Made by a program: the position numbers and the translations under genes. The notes beneath the pieces are model-generated. The model was not told where the DNA came from, searched no databases, and was given only the letters and a program-made list of their open reading frames with translations. Below, piece after piece: positions 27,750-35,483 of a stretch of DNA of 64,000 nt. The stretch is from Conexibacter stalactiti. Its GTDB lineage: Bacteria; Actinomycetota; Thermoleophilia; Solirubrobacterales; Solirubrobacteraceae. The DNA lies in the NCBI RefSeq assembly GCF_035967765.1, contig NZ_JAYWIT010000009.1. One strand, written 5' to 3'. The first letter of the stretch is position 1. Each line of letters begins with the position of its first letter.

Positions 27750-29090
27750 TCAGGCAACAGCCTCCACCCGCCGCGCCGGCCGCTCGAGGCCGAGGTGGTC
27801 GCGCAGCGTCGTGCCCTCGTACTCGCTGCGGAAGAGGCCGCGCTCGCGCAGGAGCGGCACGACCTGATCGGCGAATGCCTCCAGGCCGCCCGGCAGGTAG
27901 GGCGGCATCACGTTGAAGCCGTCGGCGGCGCCAGCCTCGAACCACTGCTGCATCGTGTCGGCGATCTGCTCGGGCGCGCCGGCGATCACGCGGTGGCCGC
28001 GCGCGCCGGCCAGTCTGTGCAGCAGCTGCCGCAGCGTCGGGCGCTCGCGCTCGACGATCCCGGCGTAGACCTGTCTGCGGCTGTGGCTGTTGTCGGTCAC
28101 GTCGCCGGAGCCGGCGAACGCCTCCGGCGGGACCGGCTCGTCGAGCTGGTCGCGGCTCAGCTCGACCGCGGCGAAGTCGGCCAGCTGGATCAGGCCGTAC
28201 TCGACCACCGTCAGCTCGTTGAACTCCCGCTGCAGCGCTTTCGCCTCGCCCTCCGTCGAGGCGACGAAGGGCGAGAGCCCCGGCAGGATCTTGATCGACT
28301 CCGGACCGCGCCCCAGCGCCGCCGCGCGACCCTTCACGTCATGCGCGAAGGCGACCGCGTCGTCGAGGTGCGGCTGGGCGGTGAAGATCGCCTCCGCGAA
28401 GCGGGCGGCGAAGGCGCGGCCGTCGTTGGAGGAGCCGGCCTGCACGAGCACCGGGTAGCCCTGCGGCGGCCGCGGGCTGGTGAGCGCGCCGGCGACGCTG
28501 ACGTCCTTGCCGGCGAACCTCGGGTGGTGGATCTTCGCGGGATCGACGTAGGTGCCGCCCTCGCGGTCGAGCACGATCGCGTCGTCCTCCCAGCTGTCCC
28601 ACAGCCGCAGCACGACCTCGACGTACTCCTCGGCGCGCGCGTAGCGGGCCGCGTGGTCGGGGTTGACCGACAGGCCGTGGTTCTCGGCCGCCTCCTGCCT
28701 GTCGGTCGTGACGATGTTCCACGCCGCGCGACCGTTCGACATGAAGTCGAGCGTCGCGAGCGCCCGCGCCAGCGCCCACGGGTAGGAGTAGGTCGTCGAG
28801 GCGGTCCCGATCAGCCCGATCCGCTCGGTCGCGGCGGCGACGGTCGCCAGCACGATCAGCGGGTCGAGCCGGCCGGAGGTGTTGAACTGGATGTTGTCGT
28901 CGAGCTTCGGGATGTCGGCGAGGAAGATCGCGTCGAACTTCGCCGCCTCCGCCGTGCGCGCCTGCTGCGCGAAGAACGACGGGTCGAAGACCCGCTCCGG
29001 CGTCGTCAGCGGCGACCGCCAGGCCGCCTCGTGATGGCCGGTCCCGAGGATGAACGCGTTGAGGTGGAGCTGTCGCTGCTGTGAGGCCAT
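27750..29090 (-). CDS. FMN-dependent monooxygenase of the NtaA/SnaA/DszA (LLM) family
   Basis: 446 residues from ATG at 29090; the upstream extension of the frame is a shadow of the neighbouring gene. Hallmarks are HLNAFILGTGHHEAAWR at the start, FDAIFLADIP, TERIGLIGTASTTYSYPWALAR, LDFMSNGRAAWNIVTT and VLVQAGSSNDGRAFAARFAEAIF, all characteristic of the NtaA/SnaA/DszA subgroup of luciferase-like monooxygenases. These enzymes use FMNH2 from a separate reductase to cleave C-N or C-S bonds (nitrilotriacetate, dibenzothiophene sulfone). With two DszC-type genes in the same operon, a sulfone or related compound is a plausible substrate. Confidence 0.88.
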   Translation of the reverse strand: MASQQRQLHLNAFILGTGHHEAAWRSPLTTPERVFDPSFFAQQARTAEAAKFDAIFLADIPKLDDNIQFNTSGRLDPLIVLATVAAATERIGLIGTASTTYSYPWALARALATLDFMSNGRAAWNIVTTDRQEAAENHGLSVNPDHAARYARAEEYVEVVLRLWDSWEDDAIVLDREGGTYVDPAKIHHPRFAGKDVSVAGALTSPRPPQGYPVLVQAGSSNDGRAFAARFAEAIFTAQPHLDDAVAFAHDVKGRAAALGRGPESIKILPGLSPFVASTEGEAKALQREFNELTVVEYGLIQLADFAAVELSRDQLDEPVPPEAFAGSGDVTDNSHSRRQVYAGIVERERPTLRQLLHRLAGARGHRVIAGAPEQIADTMQQWFEAGAADGFNVMPPYLPGGLEAFADQVVPLLRERGLFRSEYEGTTLRDHLGLERPARRVEAVA

Positions 29091-29104
29091 GCCGTCCCTG
29101 CGAT

Positions 29105-30316
29105 CTAGAAGTACGTGTTGTCCGGCAGCCGCTCGCCGTTCACGAGCCAGGCGGCGATCGCGCGGTTCTTGAAGCGCGCCGGGTTGTGCGAGGCGACCGT
29201 GCGGATGTTGCGCCAATGGCGGTCGAGGTTGACGCCCTGCTTGACGGCGGAGGCGCCGCCGACCTCGAACAGCAGGTTGGCGCTGCGCAGGCCCAGCTCG
29301 TCGATCGCGACCTGCGCCTCGGAGGCGCGCAGCGCCGCCGCGTGGATCACGTCGTCGTCGGGCAGGCCGCCGACGACCGAGTCGCCGATCGCGCCGAGCG
29401 CGTCGGCCGTCTGCAGCACGATCGCCTCGGCGGCCGCGGCGTCGGCGGAGATCTCGCCGATCACCTCCAGCAGCACCGGGTCCTCGCGCGGGAGGTCGGC
29501 CGAGCCGTGCGTGAACGACCGTCTGCGGCCTTGGACGAGCGTCACCGCGTCGTCGAGGACCGAGCGGATGTTGCCCGCGATCACGGCGTTGAGGTAGTGC
29601 TGGTAGAACGGCCCCAGGTGCCAGCGCGGCAGGCCGCTGAGGTCGGCCGGCGGCAGGAACGCCTCGTCGGGCGCGACGGCGACGTCGACCAGGCGCGTCG
29701 TGCCGGTCGCCGTCAGCCGCTGGCCGAAGCCGTCCCAGTCGTCCTCGACGGTGACGCCGTCGCGGTCGGTCGGGACGAGCACGAAGGCCGGCATGCCGTC
29801 GGGCGTCACCGCCGTCACGAAGGTGTAGTCGGAGTAGAGCGTGCCGGTCGAGTAGTACTTCGTGCCGTTCAGCAGGAAGCCGCCGTCACCGGCGGGCGTC
29901 AGCGTCGTCGCCTTCGCGAAGTCGCCGGCGTGTCTGGTCGTCAGCTCGTTGTTGCCGTTGCCGATCAGCGCGCCGCCGACGACCCGCTCGACCCACAGCG
30001 CGCGCCGCTCCGCGTCGCCCGAGATCAGCTGGTCCTCGACCGTGCCGAAGTGCGCGCGCAGCAGGTGGCCGACGTTCGAGTCGGCGTGGCTGAGCCGCAT
30101 CAACACGTCGAAGAACTCGCGCACGCTCGCGCCGCCGCCACCCTCCTCGACGGGGATGCGCAGCGCGCCGAAGCCGGCCTCCTTCAGCCACCCGATCTGC
30201 TCGAACGGCGCCGTGCCGGTGCGCTCGCGCTCGGCCGCGCCCTCCGCGATCCGCGCGAGCAGCTCGTCGAGCTGCTCGCTGCCGTAGCGGACCGCGGGCT
30301 GCCGCGTCGCCGTCAT
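29105..30316 (-). CDS. DszC/SfnB-type flavin monooxygenase (acyl-CoA dehydrogenase fold), copy 1
   Basis: 403 residues, ATGA overlap with the upstream hydrolase gene. The acyl-CoA dehydrogenase fold is evident (LKEAGFGALRIPVEEGGGGAS..., DGFGQRLTATGTTRL, C-terminal RHWRNIRTVASHNP...LPDNTYF). The active-site motif GTKYYSTGTLYSDYTFV and the RHWRN..T..SHNP end are those of DszC/SfnB/DnmZ-like group D flavin monooxygenases rather than dehydrogenases. It would use reduced flavin and O2 to oxygenate a sulfur or nitrogen centre. It is a paralogue of the gene at 31226-32446 and lies 14 bases before the NtaA/SnaA-type gene. Confidence 0.87.
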   Translation of the reverse strand: MTATRQPAVRYGSEQLDELLARIAEGAAERERTGTAPFEQIGWLKEAGFGALRIPVEEGGGGASVREFFDVLMRLSHADSNVGHLLRAHFGTVEDQLISGDAERRALWVERVVGGALIGNGNNELTTRHAGDFAKATTLTPAGDGGFLLNGTKYYSTGTLYSDYTFVTAVTPDGMPAFVLVPTDRDGVTVEDDWDGFGQRLTATGTTRLVDVAVAPDEAFLPPADLSGLPRWHLGPFYQHYLNAVIAGNIRSVLDDAVTLVQGRRRSFTHGSADLPREDPVLLEVIGEISADAAAAEAIVLQTADALGAIGDSVVGGLPDDDVIHAAALRASEAQVAIDELGLRSANLLFEVGGASAVKQGVNLDRHWRNIRTVASHNPARFKNRAIAAWLVNGERLPDNTYF

Positions 30317-31206
30317 CGCGGGAGCCAGCCCTTGACGGCGTCGGCGACCTTCTCCGGCTCCTCCTCCTGCACGAAGTGGACGCCGGCGCCGCCCTCCTGC
30401 ACCGTCAGGTTCTTGATCGTCTCGCGCGCCCACGCGAGGATCGGCGGCGTCAGCAGGAAGCCGGGCTCGAAGGTCAGCAGCAGCTTCGGCACCTCGCTCG
30501 ACGCGAGCCACTCGGCGTTGGCCTCCAGCAGCGCGATCGTGTCGGCCGGCTCGTTGTCGACCGGCAGTCTGCGCGGGAAGACGATCACCGGCTTGCGCGA
30601 CTCGGGCGTCGGGAACGGCCGCAGGTACTCGGCCAGCACGTCGTCGGGCAGCGGCTGCAGGAAGACGTTGGGGAAGAGCTGCGTCAGGAAGGCGTTCTGC
30701 TCCAGCACGAACTCCTCGCCCTCGCCGGGGCGCTTGACGAGCGCGCGCGTCTGCACGAACGCCTCCGGCAGGTCGGCCGAGTCGATCGGCCACAGGACCG
30801 GCTCCAGCAGCGCGACCGCCTTCACGCGGTCGGGGTTGCGACGAGCCCACGAGACGCCGAAGGCGGCGCCGTAGTCCTGCAGCACGAGCGTCACGTCGCG
30901 CAGGTCGAGCGCGTCGAACCAGGCGTCGAGGTAGCGCTCGTGGTCGGCCAGGTCGTAGTCGATCGCGGGCTTGCCGGAGTCGCCGAAGCCGATCAGGTCG
31001 ACGGCCAGCAGGCGGCCCTCGCCGTTCAGGTTCGCGAATACCTTGCGCCACAGGAAGGAGCTGGTCGGGTTGCCGTGCAGGAAGACGAACGGGTCGCCCT
31101 CGCCCTGCTCGACCCAGTGGATCGTCGAGTCGAGGACGGCGACCTCGTTGGAGGTCGCGTCGGGGCCGAAGCCGGGGTGCGCGGAGCGGGGTGCGGTCTG
31201 GGACAT
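30313..31206 (-). CDS. Haloalkane dehalogenase-like alpha/beta hydrolase
   Basis: 297 residues resembling DhaA and Renilla luciferase. The oxyanion stretch is HGNPTSSFLW (residues 44-53), the nucleophile is Asp111 in LVLQDYGAAFGVSWA, the acid is probably Glu135 (LLEPVLWP) and the base is His277 (GAGVHFVQEEEPEKVADAV). This is the haloalkane dehalogenase pentad layout, except that the halide-stabilising Trp next to the nucleophile is Tyr112. That makes true dehalogenation uncertain, and another hydrolytic or oxygen-dependent role is possible. The gene is sandwiched between two DszC-like oxygenase genes, overlapping the downstream one by 4 bases. Confidence 0.82.
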   Translation of the reverse strand: MSQTAPRSAHPGFGPDATSNEVAVLDSTIHWVEQGEGDPFVFLHGNPTSSFLWRKVFANLNGEGRLLAVDLIGFGDSGKPAIDYDLADHERYLDAWFDALDLRDVTLVLQDYGAAFGVSWARRNPDRVKAVALLEPVLWPIDSADLPEAFVQTRALVKRPGEGEEFVLEQNAFLTQLFPNVFLQPLPDDVLAEYLRPFPTPESRKPVIVFPRRLPVDNEPADTIALLEANAEWLASSEVPKLLLTFEPGFLLTPPILAWARETIKNLTVQEGGAGVHFVQEEEPEKVADAVKGWLPR

Positions 31207-31225
31207 CTGCGGTTCCTCGGCTTCT

Positions 31226-32446
31226 CTAGAAGTAAGTGTTGTCGGGCAGCGTCGCGCCGTTGACGACGAAGTCGCCGAGCGCGTACGCCTTCAGCGGCGT
31301 CGGGTTGTGCGACGCGAGCGTGCGGATGTTGCGCCAGTGGCGGTCGAGCCCGGCCGAGGCCTTCGTCGCCGAGGCGCCGCCGGCTTCGAACAGCAGCGAG
31401 GCGCTGCGCAGCGCGAGGCGGTCGACGACGACCTTCGCCTCCGCGGCGCGCTTCGACGCCGCGTGGACGGCGCCGCTGTCGGCTCTGCCGGCGGCGACGT
31501 CGGCGTTGGCGCGGTCGATCGCCTCGGCGGCGCTCAGCACCGTCGCCTCGATCGCCCACGCGTCGCTGGCGATCTGGCCGACCGCCTGCAGCAGCACCGG
31601 GTCCTCGCGCGGCAGCGCGGCGGCGCCGTGGGTGTGGCCGCGTCTGCGGTCGCGCAGCAGCGTGACCGCCTCGTCGCGCAGCGAGCGGACCGCGCCGGCG
31701 ACCGTCGCCGTCAGCCACAGCTGCAGAAAGGCGCCGACGGGGAGCCGCGGCGGCACGTTGTCGGGGTCGGACAGCAGCACCTCGTCGGCGGCGGCGCGCA
31801 CGCCGGCGAAGCGGGTCGTGCCGGTGCCGGTGAGGCGCTGGCCGAAGCCGTCCCAGTCGTCCTCGACCGTGACGCCGTCGCGATCGACGGGGACGACGGC
31901 GCTGGCCGGAACGCCCTCGGGCGTGACGCCCCAGACCCAGACGCGGTCGGAGTAGAGCGTGCCGGTCGAGTAGTACTTCGTGCCGTCGATCAGGTAGCCG
32001 CCGTCGCCGTCGCCGCTCGGCGCGATTCTCGTCGACAAGCCGACGAAGTCGCCGGCCTGCTGGCCACCGATCTCGGTGACGGCGTTGCCGTAGATCTCGC
32101 CGGCCGCGACCGGCGCCAGCCAGCGCTCCTGGAAGGCGGCGTCGGGCACGAGCAGCACCTGCTCGACGAAGGCGAAGTGGGCGCGCACGATCTGCGCGAC
32201 GTTGGCGTCCGCCTGCGCCAGCGCGATCAGCGTCTCGAACAGCTCGCGGACGCTGGCGCCGGCGCCGCCGAGCGCGACCGGGACGCGCAGCGCCCCGAGC
32301 CGCGACTCGCGCAGGAGGGCGATCTGATCGTGCGGCGCGATCCGTTCGCGTTCACGCTCCCGCTCGCCCTCGGCGATCCGTGCGAACAGCTCGTCGCGGG
32401 CCATGGCGCCGGACGGGGTGGGTGTGGCGATTGGTGAGGTCGTCAT
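31226..32446 (-). CDS. DszC/SfnB-type flavin monooxygenase, copy 2
   Basis: 406 residues, first gene of the minus operon. It aligns end to end with the copy at 29105-30316: shared GTKYYSTGTLYSD, DRDGVTVEDDWDGFGQRLTGTGTTRF, LPREDPVLL and RHWRNIRTLASHNPTPLK...LPDNTYF. The two probably arose by duplication around the hydrolase gene. Roles as for that copy; divergence in the N-terminal and 160-175 regions may reflect a different substrate. ATG at 32446, with only a weak AGG behind it; TATAAA and TTGTCA-like stretches occur in the AT-richer 160-bp gap shared with the ArsR operon. Confidence 0.87.
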   Translation of the reverse strand: MTTSPIATPTPSGAMARDELFARIAEGERERERERIAPHDQIALLRESRLGALRVPVALGGAGASVRELFETLIALAQADANVAQIVRAHFAFVEQVLLVPDAAFQERWLAPVAAGEIYGNAVTEIGGQQAGDFVGLSTRIAPSGDGDGGYLIDGTKYYSTGTLYSDRVWVWGVTPEGVPASAVVPVDRDGVTVEDDWDGFGQRLTGTGTTRFAGVRAAADEVLLSDPDNVPPRLPVGAFLQLWLTATVAGAVRSLRDEAVTLLRDRRRGHTHGAAALPREDPVLLQAVGQIASDAWAIEATVLSAAEAIDRANADVAAGRADSGAVHAASKRAAEAKVVVDRLALRSASLLFEAGGASATKASAGLDRHWRNIRTLASHNPTPLKAYALGDFVVNGATLPDNTYF

Positions 32447-32592
32447 ATACCTGACAAGTTCGATCGGCTTTATGCATTTATAGCAGTCGACCAGAGCCCC
32501 GCAACGCCGAAATCCAAATGTTCACGGGACTTTCAGGAACGCATACGAACGTTCATGAGCCACATCCCCGACCCCATCGCATCGCACAGCTG

Positions 32593-32615
32593 TATAGTCA
32601 AGCAAGTGCTTAAGC
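32593..32615 (+). promoter_or_regulatory. Promoter -10 and palindromic sites at the ArsR start
   Basis: TGTATAGT (an extended -10, TATAGT at 32593-32598) lies 7 bases before GTG 32606. Overlapping it are AAGCA-AG-TGCTT (32600-32611) and the perfect palindrome GCTTAAGC (32608-32615). This suggests a leaderless, autoregulated ArsR message. Confidence 0.45.
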
Positions 32616-32977
32616 TTTCACAGCGCGATGGCGATCCGCTCGACCGCGTCTTCGCGGCGCTCGCCGACCCGACGCGGCGCGGCATCGTCGAGCGGCTGGC
32701 GCAGGGGCCGGCGTCGGTCAGCGAGCTGGCCGCGCCGCTGCCGATGTCGCTGGCGGCGGTCGTGCAGCACGTGCAGGTGCTGGAGGCGAGCGGCCTGGTC
32801 CGCTCGCGGAAGGCCGGGCGCGTGCGCACCTGCCGGATCGAGCCGGCGGCGCTGGCGCCGGTCGAACAGTGGATCGCTGAGCGCAGAAGCGGTTGGGAGC
32901 GGCACTTCGACCGGCTCGGAGAGATGCTGGACGAGGACGCCGCCTACGAGAACGAGAGAAGCAGGAGATCACCGTGA
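32606..32977 (+). CDS. ArsR-family transcriptional regulator
   Basis: 123 residues from GTG 32606 (an upstream ATG at 32555 would give 140). The winged helix-turn-helix is typical: LDRVFAALADPTRRGIVERLAQGPASVSELAAPLPMSLAAVVQHVQVLEASGLVRSRKAGR. No metal-binding cysteine pair is present, matching the non-metal ArsR group usually encoded with SRPBCC proteins. The short start was preferred because TATAGT lies 7 bases upstream, the arrangement for leaderless translation. The stop overlaps the SRPBCC start (GTGA), forming an ArsR-SRPBCC-LLM operon. Confidence 0.85.
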   Translation: MLKLSQRDGDPLDRVFAALADPTRRGIVERLAQGPASVSELAAPLPMSLAAVVQHVQVLEASGLVRSRKAGRVRTCRIEPAALAPVEQWIAERRSGWERHFDRLGEMLDEDAAYENERSRRSP

Positions 32978-33447
32978 GCAGCCGGTCCGTCACCCACACG
33001 ACCTTCACGATCGAGCGCCGCTACGCGGCCCCGCCGGCGCGCGTCTTCGCGGCGTGGGCCGATCCGCCGACGAAGCGGCGCTGGTTCGCGATGCCCGAGT
33101 CATGGGTCGGCAAGCACCACGAGCTCGACTTCCGCGTCGGCGGGCGCGAGCTGAACAGAGGCGGACCGCCCGGCGGCACCGTCCACACGATGGACGCGCG
33201 CTTCCACGAGATCGTCAAGGGCGAGCGGATCGTCTACGCCTACGACCTGCTGCTCGACGAGACGCTGATCTCCGTCTCGCTCGCGACGATCGAGCTGCGC
33301 GCCGACGGCGACGGCACCGTGATGGTCTTCACCGAGCAGGGTGCCTTCCTCGACGGCCACGAGCAGCCGGCGACGCGCGAGCACGGCACAGGGCTGCTGC
33401 TCGACGCGCTCGGCGCCTTCGTCGACGGCGCGGCGGTCGAGGCGTGA
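32974..33447 (+). CDS. SRPBCC (AHSA1/START-like) domain protein
   Basis: 157 residues from GTG 32974 with AGGAGA upstream. FTIERRYAAPPARVFAAWADPPTKRRWFAMPESWVG is the standard opening of the activator-of-Hsp90 ATPase-1-like SRPBCC family, followed by LDFRVGGRELNRGGPPGG and a C-terminal helix after EQPATREHGTGLLLDALGAFV. Such proteins bind hydrophobic ligands in a deep cavity and are commonly paired with ArsR regulators. Ligand unknown. GTGA overlap with the LLM gene downstream. Confidence 0.88.
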   Translation: MSSRSVTHTTFTIERRYAAPPARVFAAWADPPTKRRWFAMPESWVGKHHELDFRVGGRELNRGGPPGGTVHTMDARFHEIVKGERIVYAYDLLLDETLISVSLATIELRADGDGTVMVFTEQGAFLDGHEQPATREHGTGLLLDALGAFVDGAAVEA

Positions 33448-34325
33448 ACGTCGGCGTCGGGCTGCCGCTGCTGGGCCCGCACGCCAGGCCCGAGTCGATC
33501 GAGCTGGTCGCGACCGCGGCCGACCGGCTCGGCTTCCACAGCGTCAACGTCGCCGAGCGGCTGCTGCTGCCGGCGCACGACGGTTGGAGCAACGACTTCG
33601 GGCTGCCCGACCATCCCTCCTTCGACGCGCTCGAGACGCTCACCTGGGTCGCCGCCAAGACGCGCCGCGTGCGGCTGCGCACCGGCGTCGTCGTGCCGCT
33701 CTTCCAGCAGCCGATCGTGCTCGCGCGGCGGCTGGCGACGCTCGACCACCTCTCCGGCGGGCGGGTCGACGCCGGGCTCGCGCTCGGCTGGCTGCCGCAG
33801 GAGTACGAGGCGACCGGCGTCGACCCGGCCACGCGCGCTGCCGCCTTCGAGGAGTCGATCGCCGCGCTGCGCGCCTGCTGGGGACCCGACCCCGTCGCCT
33901 TCGAAGGTCGCCAGTGCCGCATCCCGCCCGCGAGAGTCGGGCCGAAGCCGCTGCACGGCACGATCGCGATCCACGTCGGCGGCGTCACGCGGCCGGCGAT
34001 CGAGCGGGCGGCGCGGATCGGTGACGGCGTCACGATCGCCTTCCGCAGCTGGGAGGCGACAGCTGAGCAGATCGACTGGTACCGCGCGGCCGGCGGCGAC
34101 GGCGAGATCGTCGTCAAGGGCGGCCCGATGCTCGCCGACGCCGAGCACGCGACGGCGCCGAGCACGTGGAGCGAGGAGCAGATCGCCGACGACCTCGCGC
34201 GCCTCGCCGAGCACGGTGTCGACGAGTTCGCCTGGGATCTCAACATCGTCGGCTACGAGCCGGCGCGGCAGGTCGCGGCGCTGGAGCGGCTCGCCGCCGA
34301 GCTGGCGCTGCCGGCGCGAGCCTGA
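33444..34325 (+). CDS. F420-dependent luciferase-like (LLM class) oxidoreductase
   Basis: 293 residues from GTG 33444. MNVGVGLPLLGP-type start, ATAADRLGFHSVNVAERLL, RRVRLRTGVVVPLFQQPIVLARRLATLDHLSGGRVDAGLALGWLPQEYEATGVD and IHVGGVTRPAIERAARIGDGVTIAF match actinobacterial F420-dependent LLM proteins. The flavin or F420 sits in the TIM barrel. Together with the ArsR and SRPBCC genes it forms a coupled three-gene unit divergent from the DszC-like operon, suggesting a related catabolic or detoxification role. F420 preference is inferred from family resemblance. Confidence 0.85.
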   Translation: MNVGVGLPLLGPHARPESIELVATAADRLGFHSVNVAERLLLPAHDGWSNDFGLPDHPSFDALETLTWVAAKTRRVRLRTGVVVPLFQQPIVLARRLATLDHLSGGRVDAGLALGWLPQEYEATGVDPATRAAAFEESIAALRACWGPDPVAFEGRQCRIPPARVGPKPLHGTIAIHVGGVTRPAIERAARIGDGVTIAFRSWEATAEQIDWYRAAGGDGEIVVKGGPMLADAEHATAPSTWSEEQIADDLARLAEHGVDEFAWDLNIVGYEPARQVAALERLAAELALPARA

Positions 34326-34448
34326 CGACGCAGCGCGCTCTCGGCCGCCGGTCTCGGCCTCGCGCGGCCATGCCGCGAGCGCGCCAGCTCCGGCCGGCCG
34401 CGGTCCGCCGCGTGACGCACGCGCTCAACCACTCCTCGCGCGCGGTCG

Positions 34449-35483
34449 ATGGGCTTTTCAGTGCACGCACGCGGCGACCAGCGGTTGATGGCACGGACGG
34501 CCGCCGGGATCTACGCCGGAGCGGCCGGCATCGGCCTGATCGAGAACCTGCTGCCGGCCGGCCAGCAGCTGTCGGTCGGGGTCGCGTTCGCGGCGCTCGC
34601 GCTCGCGCTGCTGGCCGCCGTGGCCGGCCCGCGCCTGCCGCGACCGCTGCTGGCGCTGCTCGGCCCGATCGGCGCGGCGATGATCGCGATGGCGCTCGCC
34701 GAGACGCGCGAGTACGGCGACGGCGCGATCCTCTACGTCTGGCCGGCGCTGTGGTCGGCCTACTTCCTCGGCACGCGCGGTGCGATCGCGATCGTCGCCT
34801 GGATCGGCGTCGTGCACGGGCTGGCGCTGCTGTCGATGCCGGCCTCGCACGCGAACATAGACCGCTGGGTCGACGTGGTCGTCGTCGTCGGCGTGGTCGC
34901 CGTCGTCGTGCGGCTGCTGGTCGCGCGCAACGAACGGCTCGTGCGCACGCTCGAGGACCAGGCGCGCGTCGACCCGCTGACCGGGCTGCTCAACCGCCGC
35001 GGCTTCGAGGAGCGGATCGAGCTGGAGCGGCGGCGGGCGCAGCGCGACCGCTCCTCGCTGGCGGTCGCGACCTTCGACGTCGACCACTTCAAGGCGGTCA
35101 ACGACGTCCACGGCCACGACGCCGGCGACCGCGTGCTCGCCTGGGTCGCCCGCGTGCTGACCGAGCATGTGCGCGGCATCGACGTCGTGGCGCGACTCGG
35201 CGGCGAGGAGTTCGTCGTGCTGCTGCCGCGGACCGAGGCCGACGGGGCACTGGCGCTCGGCGAGCGGGTGCGCGAGGCGCTGACGACCACGCCGCCGCTG
35301 AGCGGTCGCGATCGCGCCGGCGTGGTCCGGGACCTGCGCGTGACGATCAGCGGCGGGGTCGCCGCCGCCGTCGCCCCGGCCGACGTGCAGGCGCTGCTCG
35401 ACGCCGCCGACCGCGCGCTCTATGAGGCGAAGCGCTCCGGCCGCGACCGCGTGCTGCCGGCGGCCGCGCTGGTCGCCGCCTAA
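34449..35483 (+). CDS. Membrane diguanylate cyclase (GGDEF domain)
   Basis: 344 residues. About five to six hydrophobic segments occupy residues 15-155 (e.g. VGVAFAALALALLAAVAG, WVDVVVVVGVVAVVVRLL). A GGDEF domain follows (RVDPLTGLLNRRGF..., FDVDHFKAVNDVHGHDAGD). The active site is intact as GGEEF (about residue 251) and is preceded six residues earlier by an RxxD inhibitory site (RGID), so product inhibition by c-di-GMP is expected. It makes c-di-GMP from two GTP at the inner membrane. Start ATG 34449 lacks a clear ribosome-binding site; ATG 34488 is an alternative. Its stop overlaps that of the convergent pyc gene. Confidence 0.9.
   Translation: MGFSVHARGDQRLMARTAAGIYAGAAGIGLIENLLPAGQQLSVGVAFAALALALLAAVAGPRLPRPLLALLGPIGAAMIAMALAETREYGDGAILYVWPALWSAYFLGTRGAIAIVAWIGVVHGLALLSMPASHANIDRWVDVVVVVGVVAVVVRLLVARNERLVRTLEDQARVDPLTGLLNRRGFEERIELERRRAQRDRSSLAVATFDVDHFKAVNDVHGHDAGDRVLAWVARVLTEHVRGIDVVARLGGEEFVVLLPRTEADGALALGERVREALTTTPPLSGRDRAGVVRDLRVTISGGVAAAVAPADVQALLDAADRALYEAKRSGRDRVLPAAALVAA

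Noticed and set aside
27688..27945. Small 85-residue minus-strand frame spanning the gap before the methyltransferase
   Set aside because: Most of it overlaps the monooxygenase gene out of frame; only about 20 residues lie in the gap and no start signal is present.
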